Origin: Burkholderia sp. Ax-1724
GTDB taxonomy: Bacteria; Pseudomonadota; Gammaproteobacteria; Burkholderiales; Burkholderiaceae
Length of the DNA: 64,000 nt
Assembly: GCF_011752995.1 (NCBI RefSeq)
Contig: NZ_VWWL01000009.1
Coordinates: 243,694 to 307,693 of the forward strand
Reading direction: 5' to 3'
The notes below the pieces were generated by a model, which saw nothing but the letters and a program-made list of their open reading frames with translations, was not told the origin of the DNA and did no database searches. Shown here in pieces: positions 32,114 through 41,325 of this stretch. Made by a program: the position numbers and the translations under genes. Every line of letters starts with the position of its first letter. Within the stretch, counting starts at the first letter, position 1.

Positions 32114-33415
32114 TCAGGTCGGTTGCGTTTCGATCGAACCGGACAGCGGCGCGGGCGCCACTTCCCTGACGACGAACAGGTAGACGAGCGCCGCGGCGAA
32201 CGCGACGCCCGCGCTGATCAGCAGCGCATTGACGAACGAGTGCGTCTGATCGACGACGATGCCCGTGATGACCGGCGCGAACGAGCCGCCCAGATAGCCG
32301 CCGAAGTTTTGCATGCTGCCGAGCGACGCCACCAGATGGCGCGGCGCCGCGACGCTGACGAGCGCCCACGCGCTGCCGCTCGACAGGTTGACGAACAGCA
32401 TCGCGAGCGACACGTAGACGATGGCGAGCGTCGTGCTCGGCGTGTACGCGGCCGGCACCGTGAACGCCGCGGCGCCGACGAGGCCGATGCACAGCGGCCA
32501 CTTGCGACTGCGGATCGGCGCCATGCCGCGCTTGAGCAGGGCGTCGGCGATATAGCCGCTGCTCGCCATGCCGATCGTACCGAAGATATACGGAATCGAC
32601 ACGAGCCAGCCGGTGTGCGCAATGCTCAGATGCCGCTCGTTCTCGAGATAGCCCGGCAGCCACGTCAGATACAGCCACACCATGTAGATCACGCCCATGA
32701 AGCCGAAAATCATGCCCCACGTGTTGCGCAGCTTGAAGAGCGCGCCCCATTCGGCCCAGCTCAGACCCTGCGGATTTTCCGCGACGTTGGCGCCTTCGTT
32801 GAGGTGCGCGGTTTCTTCTTCGGTCAGCGCGATTTCGCTGCGATTGCGATAGACCATGTACCACGCTACCGCGACGATAACGCCGAGCACACCCATGATG
32901 ACGAACATCGTTCGCCATCCGAAAGAAAGCATCAGCACGGTGAGCAGCGGCGGCGCGATCATCGGCGCGACGGTCGACGAGGAAATGAACGTGCCGATCG
33001 GTGCGCCGCGTTCGCGCACCGCGAACCATTCGTTGACGACCTTCGCGCCGGCGGGAAAGAGCGGCGCCTCGGCCACGCCGAGCACGACGCGCGCGCTCAG
33101 GAAGTGATTAAGCGTCTGAATGAAGCCGCCCGCGACCTGCGCGACCGACCATACGAGCATGCCGAGCCCGAGCATCACGCGCGAGCCGAAACGATCGAGC
33201 AGTGCGCCGACCGGCAACTGCGCGAACGCATACGAAAGAGAAAACGCGGACAGCAGCAAACCCATCTGCGAGGCCGACAGATGCAGTTCCTCGCTCACCA
33301 GATGATTCGCGATCGACAGCGTGCTGCGATCGAGATAGTTGACGATGCCCGCAACCGTCAGGAAGACGACCGCGACCACCTGGATCCGTTTCAGACGCTG
33401 TGACTTCTGAAGCAT
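32114..33415 (-). CDS. MFS transporter, anion:cation symporter (phthalate/galactonate) type
   Basis: A 433-residue transporter with twelve predicted helices. The N-terminal block VAGIVNYLDRSTLSIAN is the hallmark of the ACS family, which imports organic acids with protons, and LPVGALLDRFGSRVML is MFS motif A. AGGAGA six bases before the ATG at 33415 fixes the start; the longer frame to 33496 is not conserved. It is embedded between two SDR genes with gaps of 37 and 96 bp, so it probably imports the operon's substrate, likely an acidic aromatic or sugar acid. Confidence 0.88.
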   Translation of the reverse strand: MLQKSQRLKRIQVVAVVFLTVAGIVNYLDRSTLSIANHLVSEELHLSASQMGLLLSAFSLSYAFAQLPVGALLDRFGSRVMLGLGMLVWSVAQVAGGFIQTLNHFLSARVVLGVAEAPLFPAGAKVVNEWFAVRERGAPIGTFISSSTVAPMIAPPLLTVLMLSFGWRTMFVIMGVLGVIVAVAWYMVYRNRSEIALTEEETAHLNEGANVAENPQGLSWAEWGALFKLRNTWGMIFGFMGVIYMVWLYLTWLPGYLENERHLSIAHTGWLVSIPYIFGTIGMASSGYIADALLKRGMAPIRSRKWPLCIGLVGAAAFTVPAAYTPSTTLAIVYVSLAMLFVNLSSGSAWALVSVAAPRHLVASLGSMQNFGGYLGGSFAPVITGIVVDQTHSFVNALLISAGVAFAAALVYLFVVREVAPAPLSGSIETQPT

Positions 33416-33511
33416 GTTTGTCTCCTGCGCAAGGTGTCCTGCCGATGTAGGAATGGTGCTGCCATGCCGCGGTTTTTCTACAAGATTTTTCTGCAAGCTC
33501 GCCGGTGGGCG

Positions 33512-34270
33512 TCAATAGGTCGAGCGCCCTCCCGACAGATCGAAGATCGCACCCGTGCTGAACGAGCAGGAATCCGAACAAAGCCACAGCACGAGTTGCG
33601 CGACTTCTTCGACGGTGCCGAGCCGCTTCATCGGGCTCTTGTCGATCATCGTTTGCACGTGTTGCGGCGACATCTGTTCGAGCAGGGTGGTTTGCACCGC
33701 GGCGGGTGCGATGCCGTTCACGAGAATGCCGGTCTGCGCGAGCTCCTTGCCGAGCGATTTGGTCATCGCGATCACGCCGGCTTTCGCCGCGCTATAGGCG
33801 GACGCATTCGGCGTGCCTTCCTTGCCCGCAAGCGATGCAACATTGACGATGCGCCCGGCGTTCGCGCGCCGCATCGCCGGCACGACGAAGCGGCTCACGT
33901 GATAGGTGCCGAGCAGGTTCACGTCGATCACGCGCTGCCATTCGAGCGGATCGTATTCGTCGAGCGGCAGCGTCGGCCCCGCGAAACCCGCGTTGTTGAC
34001 GAGGTAATCGATGCGGCCGTAAGCGTCGAGCGTCGCGGCGAGCGCGGCCTCGATCGACGCGGGCTGCGTGATGTCGACCTCGAAGTGGCGAGGCACATCG
34101 GGCGTGTCCTCGGCGCCCGGCACGCGGTCCCAGTTGAGCGCTACCGCGCCATCGCGCGCGAAAGCCTCGCAGATCGCGCGGCCAATGCCGGTGGCCGCGC
34201 CGGTCACGACCGCGATGCGCCCGGAGAAATCGTATCGGGCGGCGCGGGTACGCATGGCGGGCGCGCTCAT
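33512..34270 (-). CDS. SDR-family oxidoreductase
   Basis: A 252-residue classical SDR. The cofactor loop is TGAATGIG at 23-30; VNNAGFAGP lies near 91-99; the catalytic triad is S146, Y159 and K163 (YSAAK). The end is an FDLSGGRSTY variant of the usual C-terminal block. The start ATG overlaps the stop of the upstream cupin gene in an ATGA arrangement (34267-34270), so the two are translationally coupled. It likely acts on the product of the dioxygenase or on a hydroxylated side chain. Confidence 0.88.
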   Translation of the reverse strand: MSAPAMRTRAARYDFSGRIAVVTGAATGIGRAICEAFARDGAVALNWDRVPGAEDTPDVPRHFEVDITQPASIEAALAATLDAYGRIDYLVNNAGFAGPTLPLDEYDPLEWQRVIDVNLLGTYHVSRFVVPAMRRANAGRIVNVASLAGKEGTPNASAYSAAKAGVIAMTKSLGKELAQTGILVNGIAPAAVQTTLLEQMSPQHVQTMIDKSPMKRLGTVEEVAQLVLWLCSDSCSFSTGAIFDLSGGRSTY

Positions 34271-34788
34271 CGGATGAACTGGTCGACGTAGTCCTCGCCG
34301 AGACCGACCGCCGCGTAGTGCTTGCGGCACATGTCGATCTTTGTGAACACGTCCTCGTAGCCGGTGTAGTTGCCGTACGGGTCGCAATAGAACATCACGC
34401 CGTTGACCTGAAAATACGTGATCATTTCCTCGACGTCGTCGGGCACGTAGAGCGTATGCGTTTCGCCCGGCGGCTCGTATACGTAGCTGCCTTCGGTGGC
34501 GACCCAGTCGTGCTCCAGGTAACGCCAGCGGCCCTTGAGCACCATGCCGTGCACGCTCTGCGGATGACGATGACGGCTCAGCACGCCCGACTTGCGCACG
34601 CGCAGCAGATTCATCCAGTAACCCTGCGACGCATTCAGACACAGCGGCCGGAACGACACGTTTTCGGCTTGCGGCACCCACACGCGCTCATCGGTCGGAA
34701 TGGCGAAGGGCACGACGATTTCCTGCTGCGCTTCCTTGGGGAACGGCAACTGGTACGGCGTCATCTCGGAGCGATTGGCCTCGGGCAT
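34267..34788 (-). CDS. Cupin dioxygenase, 2,4'-dihydroxyacetophenone dioxygenase-like
   Basis: A 173-residue single-domain cupin. Metal-ligand candidates are H73 and H75 in SRHRHPQSVHG, with E109 and H111 in EPPGETHTLYVP. Sequence and length match the 2,4'-dihydroxyacetophenone dioxygenase family, non-haem iron enzymes that cleave a C-C bond between an aryl carbon and a side-chain carbon. The true substrate here may differ. AAGGAA six bases before the ATG at 34788 decides the start; the frame upstream to 35019 runs through the promoter and is not coding. It is the first gene of the operon. Confidence 0.82.
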   Translation of the reverse strand: MPEANRSEMTPYQLPFPKEAQQEIVVPFAIPTDERVWVPQAENVSFRPLCLNASQGYWMNLLRVRKSGVLSRHRHPQSVHGMVLKGRWRYLEHDWVATEGSYVYEPPGETHTLYVPDDVEEMITYFQVNGVMFYCDPYGNYTGYEDVFTKIDMCRKHYAAVGLGEDYVDQFIR

Positions 34789-35095
34789 GGGAGTTCCTTG
34801 TGAAATTACCGAATGTCCACAATGTGGATATAAAGTCCACCATATGGCTATTATCGGAACCCCTTCCGGTGAGGTCAATCCTGGGGAAATCACGGGGCCG
34901 AGATGAAAAAGCGCGGAAAAAAGATCTGTGCAATCCTCGCCGCAAACGTGTGTGATGTACGGATAAGCCTGCAAAACAGGACTCGCGAGCGCCTTCTGCG
35001 GTGCTTTCAGATCGCTCACTATCTTTAAGACTGCTTTAAGTGGGGGCCACTACATTACGCATCCACCTCGTAACCCATCGCAACAATCTCCCACT
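34789..35095. promoter_or_regulatory. Divergent promoter region between the cupin operon and degP
   Basis: This 307-bp region is non-coding. The half next to the cupin gene contains the tandem palindromes at 34816-34848. The degP half contains two CTTTAAG-type tracts around 35022-35040 and has no recognisable SigE promoter (no GGAACTT), so heat-shock or envelope-stress control of this degP copy is not shown by the sequence. Confidence 0.5.
34816..34848 (-). promoter_or_regulatory. Tandem palindromic operator candidate (IclR-type)
   Basis: A perfect 13-bp dyad TCCACAATGTGGA (34816-34828) is followed, exactly 20 bp later, by a weaker copy TCCACCATATGGC (34836-34848). The 20-bp period places both on the same helix face, and they lie 28-60 bp upstream of the cupin start codon, where a repressor or activator would act. 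IclR proteins bind such paired short dyads, and an iclR gene ends this operon, so it is the obvious candidate. Confidence 0.55.
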
Positions 35096-36508
35096 ATGAC
35101 CACCAAGAAATATTGGCGCGGCAGCGCGGCAGTCTGCGTCGTACTCGCGATCGGCGGCGCCTATACGCTTAGCCATCGCAATGCCGATGCATCCGTCAGC
35201 GATGCGCAAGGCCCGGTGTCATCGCTGCGCGCGGCATCGGACATCATCGGGTCCCGTTCGTCCGCGCCGGACTTCTCCGGCATCGTGTCGCGCTATAGTC
35301 CGGCGGTCGTGCATATCGGCGTGAAAGAGGCCGTGTCCGTCGATGAAAACGGCGAACGCAAAAGCGGTGGCGAAGCGCTCGGTTCGGGCTTCATCATCAG
35401 CCAGGACGGGTACATCCTGACCAACAACCATGTCGTCGACGGCGCGAGCAGCGTGAGCGTGAAACTCACGGACGGCCGCGAATTCCGCGCCCGTGTGATC
35501 GGCAAGGACAAGACCACCGACGTCGCCGTGGTGAAGATCGAAGCGACGAATCTGCCGACCGTGAAGATCGGCAATCCCGACAACAGCAAGGTCGGCGAAT
35601 GGGTGGTGGCAATCGGCTCGCCGTACGGCTTCGACAGCACGGTGACCTCGGGCATCATCAGCGCGAAATCGCGCTCCTTCTCGGACGACAGTCCTATCCC
35701 CTTTATCCAGACCGACGTGCCGGTCAATCCCGGTAACTCGGGTGGTCCGCTGTTCAATCTGAACGGCGAAGTGATCGGCATCAACTCGATGATCTATTCT
35801 CGCACCGGCGGCTTCCAGGGCCTGTCGTTCGCGATTCCGATCGACGCGGCCATGCACGTGAAAGACCAGCTCGTGAGTACCGGTCACGTGACTCGCGGCC
35901 GTATCGGCGTGGGCGTGCAGCCGCTTAGCGCCGAGCAGGCGAAGAAGCTCGGCCTCGATTCGGCGGCCGGCGCGCTGGTCGGCTCGGTCGATCCGAGCGG
36001 CCCCGCACAGGCGGCCGGCTTGCGGCAGGGCGACGTGATCGTCGCCGTGAACGGCAAGCGGATCGGCAACACGACTGAACTGGTCGGGCAGGTCGCGCAA
36101 CTGTCGCCCGGTACCGACGCGACGCTCAACGTATGGCGCAATGGCGGCGAGCGCAAGCTGTCGATCACGGTGGGCGCGCAGTCGTCCGACGTGGCGTCGG
36201 CCGAACCGCGCATGCAGCAGGAGCCTCGGCAGCAACAGGGCCGTCCGCGTCTCGGCGTGGCCGTGCGTCCGCTCAGCGAAGACGAGCAGCAGGAAGCGTC
36301 GTTGCCGGGTGGCGTGATCGTGCAACAGGCCACAGGCCCAGCCGCCGAGGCCGGCATCGAGGCCGGCGACATCATCGTTGCGGTCGACGGCAAAGTGATT
36401 CACGGCGTCGAGCAACTGAAGCGCATGATCGCCCAGGCCGACGACAGTGTGTCCCTCACCGTCGTGCGCAATGGCGAAGAAGCATCGGTCGACGTCACGC
36501 TCGGCTGA
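35096..36508 (+). CDS. degP: DegP/HtrA-type periplasmic serine protease
   Basis: A 470-residue trypsin-fold protease of the envelope. The N-terminus carries one hydrophobic segment (about 10-25), probably an uncleaved anchor or signal peptide. The catalytic triad is H112 (TNNHVVDG), D142 (TTDVAVVK) and S215 (GNSGGP). Two PDZ domains follow (about 275-365 and 385-468), separated by a Gln/Arg/Pro-rich linker. Such enzymes degrade or hold misfolded outer-membrane and periplasmic proteins. It is monocistronic and convergent with the outer-membrane efflux gene 65 bp downstream. Confidence 0.92.
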   Translation: MTTKKYWRGSAAVCVVLAIGGAYTLSHRNADASVSDAQGPVSSLRAASDIIGSRSSAPDFSGIVSRYSPAVVHIGVKEAVSVDENGERKSGGEALGSGFIISQDGYILTNNHVVDGASSVSVKLTDGREFRARVIGKDKTTDVAVVKIEATNLPTVKIGNPDNSKVGEWVVAIGSPYGFDSTVTSGIISAKSRSFSDDSPIPFIQTDVPVNPGNSGGPLFNLNGEVIGINSMIYSRTGGFQGLSFAIPIDAAMHVKDQLVSTGHVTRGRIGVGVQPLSAEQAKKLGLDSAAGALVGSVDPSGPAQAAGLRQGDVIVAVNGKRIGNTTELVGQVAQLSPGTDATLNVWRNGGERKLSITVGAQSSDVASAEPRMQQEPRQQQGRPRLGVAVRPLSEDEQQEASLPGGVIVQQATGPAAEAGIEAGDIIVAVDGKVIHGVEQLKRMIAQADDSVSLTVVRNGEEASVDVTLG

Positions 36509-36573
36509 CCGGTTTGACCCTCCGGCGCAATGCCGGCGGCGGGCACGACGCCCAGGAAGCGCGCGTGCCTCGA

Positions 36574-38109
36574 TCAATTGGGCGGATGCGCTCCGTTCAC
36601 CTGTGAGGTTCGCTGCGACGTGCCTTGCACCGTAGTGGGCGGCACGTCGCCTGACGCATCAGGCGTACGAGGCGCATCGGGGCCGCCACCCAGTGCAACA
36701 TACAGCGATACGCCATTCTGCAAAGCGGTCGCGCGCAACTGGATCAGTTGCTGCTCGGCCGAGAACAGATTGCGGCGCGCGTCCACGACCTCGAGATAGA
36801 TCGAGATCCCGTTCTCATAGCGCAATTCGGCTGTTTCGGCGAGTTGCCGCTGCGCCTCGACGGCCTGCTCCTGCGCCGCGATCTGTTCCTTGTAGCGCTG
36901 CCGTCCGATCAATGCATCGGATACCTCACGAAATGCGTTCTGCACGGTGCGCTGGTAATCGGCCACCAGTTCGTCGCGCCGTGCGCGCGCCTGCGCCAGT
37001 TGCGCCTGACGTTGACCCGCATCGAAAATCGGCATGCCGACGAGCGCACCGACCGACCACGCCTGCTTGCCGGGCACGAACAGGTCGCCGAGTTCCGGCG
37101 ACACGTAGCCGAAGCTGCCCGTCAACGCGATACGCGGGAAGAAGTTCGCGCGCGCCGCGCCGATATCGGCATCCGCCGCGCGCAGTTGCTGCTCGGCCTG
37201 CTGGATGTCGGGACGATTGACGAGCAGCCCGGACGGCAACCCCGGGTCGAGGTCGCCGAACTGCCTCGCGTCGGCGATCGGCGTTGCGAGCGGCAGCGTA
37301 TCGCCAAGCGGTCCGCCGACCAGCACTTCAAGCAGATTGCGCTGCTGCGCGGTGGTCCGCTGCAACTCCGCGAGCTGCGTCTGCGCTTGCGTGACGAGCA
37401 CGGCGGCCTGTTCGTAATCGACCGTCGACGTAACGCCCGCATCGAGCCGCAGCTTCGCGACATCGAGCGCATAGCGGCGCGTTTCGAGCGTACGCTGCGC
37501 GAGTTCGACGCCTTCTTCGCCCGAGCGGATCGCGTAGTAGTTCGCCGCGACGTTGCCGATCAGCGACAGACGAAACGCGCGTTGCGCCTCGACGCTCGCG
37601 AGATATCGGCGGCGGGCCGCCTCGCTCATGTTGCGCACGCGTCCCCAGAAGTCGAGTTCGAACGACGTCACCACGGCTTGCACGTTGTACTGATTGAATT
37701 TGACCGATACGTCGGTGTTGTCGAACTCGGGGTCGATCGAGCCGAGCGGAGCCTTGGTGCGCGTGGCGCTCGCATTGGCATTGACGTGCGGCAAACGCGC
37801 GGCGTTCTGGATGCGATAAAACGCCTGCGCCTGCTCGATGCGCGCCATCGACGCCGCGAGATCGCGGTTGTGCTGCAACGCCGCCTCGATCAGCAGCTTC
37901 AGTTGCGGATCGGCGAAGAAGGTTTGCCAGTCGATCTCGCTGGCGAGATGCGTGGTAGCCGGATTGACCGTCTCCATCATGTCGAAGTGATCGGCAATCG
38001 GCAGATCGGGCTGCTGATACCTCGGCGCAAAATTGCAGGCGGCCAGCGAACAGCAGAAAAGCGGAAGCATCAGGCGCGTAGGCAAGTTCCTGTAGGGGCG
38101 CTTACGCAT
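36574..38109 (-). CDS. Outer-membrane efflux lipoprotein (NodT/OprM family)
   Basis: A 511-residue TolC-like outer-membrane factor. The signal peptide ends in the lipobox SLAAC with the lipidated cysteine at position 25. Two long repeats with LRAADADIGAARANFFPRIALTGSFG and ARRNLFSAEQQLIQLR-type helices form the alpha-barrel, as in OprM. It is the third gene of an adaptor-pump-channel operon; its start overlaps the end of the pump gene by eight bases. A proline/threonine-rich tail of about 30 residues follows the conserved part. Confidence 0.92.
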   Translation of the reverse strand: MRKRPYRNLPTRLMLPLFCCSLAACNFAPRYQQPDLPIADHFDMMETVNPATTHLASEIDWQTFFADPQLKLLIEAALQHNRDLAASMARIEQAQAFYRIQNAARLPHVNANASATRTKAPLGSIDPEFDNTDVSVKFNQYNVQAVVTSFELDFWGRVRNMSEAARRRYLASVEAQRAFRLSLIGNVAANYYAIRSGEEGVELAQRTLETRRYALDVAKLRLDAGVTSTVDYEQAAVLVTQAQTQLAELQRTTAQQRNLLEVLVGGPLGDTLPLATPIADARQFGDLDPGLPSGLLVNRPDIQQAEQQLRAADADIGAARANFFPRIALTGSFGYVSPELGDLFVPGKQAWSVGALVGMPIFDAGQRQAQLAQARARRDELVADYQRTVQNAFREVSDALIGRQRYKEQIAAQEQAVEAQRQLAETAELRYENGISIYLEVVDARRNLFSAEQQLIQLRATALQNGVSLYVALGGGPDAPRTPDASGDVPPTTVQGTSQRTSQVNGAHPPN

Positions 38110-41100
38110 CGCGTGACCCTCCGCTTAATTCTCCGGCTCCCGGCACGGGTGCCGACGCGGGTGTCGGAGAATCGTCGTCGCCGAGATCGACAGGCCGTTT
38201 CTTGCGGCTCAGCCAGCGGCGCGTAGCCACATAGAACAGCGGCGTGAAGAAGATGCCGAACAGCGTCGCCGTCAACATGCTGCCCATCACGCCGGTGCCG
38301 ACCGCGCGCCGGCTCGCCGCGCCCGCGCCGGTCGCGAGCACGAGCGGCAGCATGCCGAGCACGAACGTGACGCTCGTCATCAGGATTGGACGCAGGCGCT
38401 GTTGCGCGCCGTTCTTCGCGGCCGTCATCGCATCCTTTCCTTCGGATTCCTCCTTGATGGCGAACTCCACGATCAGAATCGCGTTCTTCGCCGCGAGCCC
38501 GATGATCGTCACCAGCCCGATGTTGAAGTACACGTCCGCGGAAAGGCCCCGCAGCATCGTCAGCAGCACCGCGCCGATCACGCCGAACGGAATGATCAGC
38601 AGCACCGCCACCGGAATCGCCCAGCTCTCGTAGAGCGCCGCGAGCAGCAGGAACACGACCACGAGCGAGAGCCCGAGCAGCATGCCGATCTGGCCGGCCG
38701 CCTGTTTCTCCTCGAAGGCGGTGCCGGTCCATTCGTAGGTGAGATTGCCGGTCAGCACGTGCGAGGCGATACGCTCCATCTCGGCGATCGCCGCGCCGCT
38801 CGAACGGCCCGCAGCGGCCTGGCCCGACAGCGTCGCGGAGGGAAAGCCGTTATAGCGTTCGAGCTGCTGCGGCCCGGAAATCCAGCGCACGCGCGTGAAC
38901 GCCGAGAACGGCACCATTTCGCCGCGGTTGTTGCGCAGGCGCAGCGAGGTCACGTCCTCGGCGCGCATGCGCTGCTCGGCATCCGCTTGCAGCAGCACGC
39001 GCAGTACATTGCCCTCGAATACGAAGTCGTTCACGTAGTTCGAACCGAACGTCAGCGCGAGCGCCTGATTGACCTGGCCGATCTGCAAACCGAGCGCGCG
39101 CGCCTTCACGCGATCGATATCGACGTAAAGCTGCGGCGCTTCGGGCATGCCCTCGGTACGCACGCCTGCGAGCAGGGGACTTTGCGATGCCTCGATCATC
39201 ATGCGCCGCGCGGCCTGCTGCAGCGCTTCGCCGCCAACGCCGCTGCGGTCCTGGATCTTCATCGTGAAGCCGGTTGCATTGCCGAGCGATGGAATCGGCG
39301 GCGGATCGAGCGCGAAGATGACGGCCTCGGGAATCTGCCGGAACGCGGCATTTGCGCGGCGCACGAGCGCGCTGGCCGAATTCGCCTCGCCGGAGCGTTC
39401 GTTCCAGGGCTTCAGATCGACGAACGACATCGCCGCCGATTGCCCCTGGCCGAAGAAGCTGAAGCCGGTTACCGAAGCGACGTTGCGCACCTGCGGCTGT
39501 TGCCGCAAGAACGCCTCGACCTGATCGACCGCGCGTTGCGTGCGCTGCTCGGTGGAACCCGGCGCGCCGGTATACGTGACGAAGATATGCCCCTGATCCT
39601 CGGTCGGCAGAAAACCGGTCGGCAGGCGTACGAAGAAATACGCGGTGATTACGCAGGCCGCGACGAACACGAGCAGCCAGCGCAACGGCGAGCGCAGCAT
39701 CGAATCGACGCCGCCGATATAGCGGCCGGTGCCCGCGTCGAGACCGCGATTGAAGCCGTCGAATACCCGCTGCAGTAGACGCGAGGCCGCGTTTTTCGGC
39801 GGCCCGCTGGCCTCTTCGCTGCGCAGCAGTGCCGCGCACAATGCTGCGCCGAGCGTGAGCGCCAGCAGCGTCGAGAGTGTGATCGACACGGCCAGCGTGA
39901 CCGAGAACTGCCGGTAGATGCCGCCCGTCGAGCCGGGGAAAAACGCCATCGGAATGAACACGGCGACGAGCACGAGCGTACTCGCGATCGCCGCGCCCGA
40001 AATCTGGCCGATCGCCTTGACGGTCGCGCGCGGCGCGCTGCGTTTTTCCTCGCGCATGATGCGCGCAACGTTTTCGACGACGACGATCGCATCGTCGTTG
40101 AGGATACCGATCGCGACGACCATGCCGAACAGCGACAGGATGTTGATCGACAGCCCGAACAGATAGAGCCCCGCGCAGGTGCCGATCAGTGCGATCGGCA
40201 CGACGATCGTGGGAATCACGGTCGCGCGCCAGTCCTGCAGGAACAGGAACACGACGACGGTCACGAGCAGCAGCGCCTCGACCATCGTCTGCATGACGCC
40301 GTGCACGGAAGTCGTGATGAACGGCGTGGTGTCGAACGGCACGGTCCACGTCATGCCGCGCGGGAAGGTCGGCTCCAGCTCGGTCATGCGCTGGCGCACC
40401 GCCCTGGCAACCGCAAGCGCATTGGCACCGCTCGCAAGCTGGATCGCGATGCCGGCCGACGCCTTGCCGTTCACGGTCAGCCGGTTGCCGTAGCTGTCGT
40501 TGCCGAGTTCGACGCGAGCGACGTCGCCGAGGCGCACGGTCGAACCGTCCGGATTGGCGCGCACGATGACCTCGCGGAACTGCTCGGGCGTCGAGAAGCG
40601 GCTTTGCGTGACGATCTGTGCAGTGAATTCGGAGCCCGGCGCAATCGGCTGGTCGCCGAGGCCACCGCCCGCGGTCTGACTGTTCTGTTCCTGGACCGCC
40701 TGCAACACCTCGCTCGCGGAGAGACCGAAGCCCGCGAGCTTGCGCGGATCGAGCCAGATTCGCATCGCGTACGACGAGCCGAAAAGCTGCACGTCGCCGA
40801 CGCCGTCGATGCGGCGCAACTCGTTGACGATATTGTTCGACGCAAAGTTGCCCATCGCGACCGCGTTGGTGGCGCCGTCGGTCGCCTGCAGCGCGAGCAG
40901 CATCAGGAAGCCGGATGAAGCCTTGGTCACGCTCACGCCGATCTGCCGGACTTCGAGCGGCAGACGCGGCTCGACACGGCTCAGGCGGTCCTGCACCTGG
41001 CTGCGCGCGATGTCGAGATTGGTGCCGGGCTTGAGCACGACCGTGATCTGCATCGTGCCGTTGGCGCGGCTCACCGACGACATGTAGAGAAAATTCTCGA

Positions 41101-41314
41101 TGCCGTTCATCTCGTCCTCGATGATCGAGGTGACAGTGCGTTCGAGCGTGCGCGCATCGGCGCCGCTGAAGACCGCCGAGATGCTCAGCGATGGCGGGGC
41201 AACATCGGGATACTGCTCGACCGGCAGCAGCGCAACCGCGATCCCGCCGAACAGCACCGTGAAGAGGGCGATGACCCACGCGAAGACCGGACGGGCGACG
41301 AAGAATCGATTCAT
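38102..41314 (-). CDS. RND multidrug efflux pump, HAE1 family
   Basis: A 1070-residue inner-membrane drug/proton antiporter of the AcrB/MexB family, with twelve membrane helices and two large periplasmic domains. The N-terminus MNRFFVARPVFAWVIAL is canonical. The proton-relay aspartates are present in TM4 (GILNDDAIVVVENVAR, where AcrB has LVDDAIVVVENV), and the TM10 lysine in GLAAKNAILIVEFA. The C-terminal tail is acidic then proline-rich. It is coupled to the adaptor gene 11 bp upstream and overlaps the channel gene. The drug spectrum cannot be read from the sequence. Confidence 0.95.
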   Translation of the reverse strand: MNRFFVARPVFAWVIALFTVLFGGIAVALLPVEQYPDVAPPSLSISAVFSGADARTLERTVTSIIEDEMNGIENFLYMSSVSRANGTMQITVVLKPGTNLDIARSQVQDRLSRVEPRLPLEVRQIGVSVTKASSGFLMLLALQATDGATNAVAMGNFASNNIVNELRRIDGVGDVQLFGSSYAMRIWLDPRKLAGFGLSASEVLQAVQEQNSQTAGGGLGDQPIAPGSEFTAQIVTQSRFSTPEQFREVIVRANPDGSTVRLGDVARVELGNDSYGNRLTVNGKASAGIAIQLASGANALAVARAVRQRMTELEPTFPRGMTWTVPFDTTPFITTSVHGVMQTMVEALLLVTVVVFLFLQDWRATVIPTIVVPIALIGTCAGLYLFGLSINILSLFGMVVAIGILNDDAIVVVENVARIMREEKRSAPRATVKAIGQISGAAIASTLVLVAVFIPMAFFPGSTGGIYRQFSVTLAVSITLSTLLALTLGAALCAALLRSEEASGPPKNAASRLLQRVFDGFNRGLDAGTGRYIGGVDSMLRSPLRWLLVFVAACVITAYFFVRLPTGFLPTEDQGHIFVTYTGAPGSTEQRTQRAVDQVEAFLRQQPQVRNVASVTGFSFFGQGQSAAMSFVDLKPWNERSGEANSASALVRRANAAFRQIPEAVIFALDPPPIPSLGNATGFTMKIQDRSGVGGEALQQAARRMMIEASQSPLLAGVRTEGMPEAPQLYVDIDRVKARALGLQIGQVNQALALTFGSNYVNDFVFEGNVLRVLLQADAEQRMRAEDVTSLRLRNNRGEMVPFSAFTRVRWISGPQQLERYNGFPSATLSGQAAAGRSSGAAIAEMERIASHVLTGNLTYEWTGTAFEEKQAAGQIGMLLGLSLVVVFLLLAALYESWAIPVAVLLIIPFGVIGAVLLTMLRGLSADVYFNIGLVTIIGLAAKNAILIVEFAIKEESEGKDAMTAAKNGAQQRLRPILMTSVTFVLGMLPLVLATGAGAASRRAVGTGVMGSMLTATLFGIFFTPLFYVATRRWLSRKKRPVDLGDDDSPTPASAPVPGAGELSGGSRDA

Positions 41315-41325
41315 CGGCGGGCCCG

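Noticed and set aside
35022..35095. SigE promoter of degP
   Set aside because: No GGAACTT or similar -35 box with a suitable -10 box was found.
38850..41279. 809-codon open frame on the minus strand
   Set aside because: It is on the same strand as the RND pump but in another frame; Arg/Ala-rich and without motifs.
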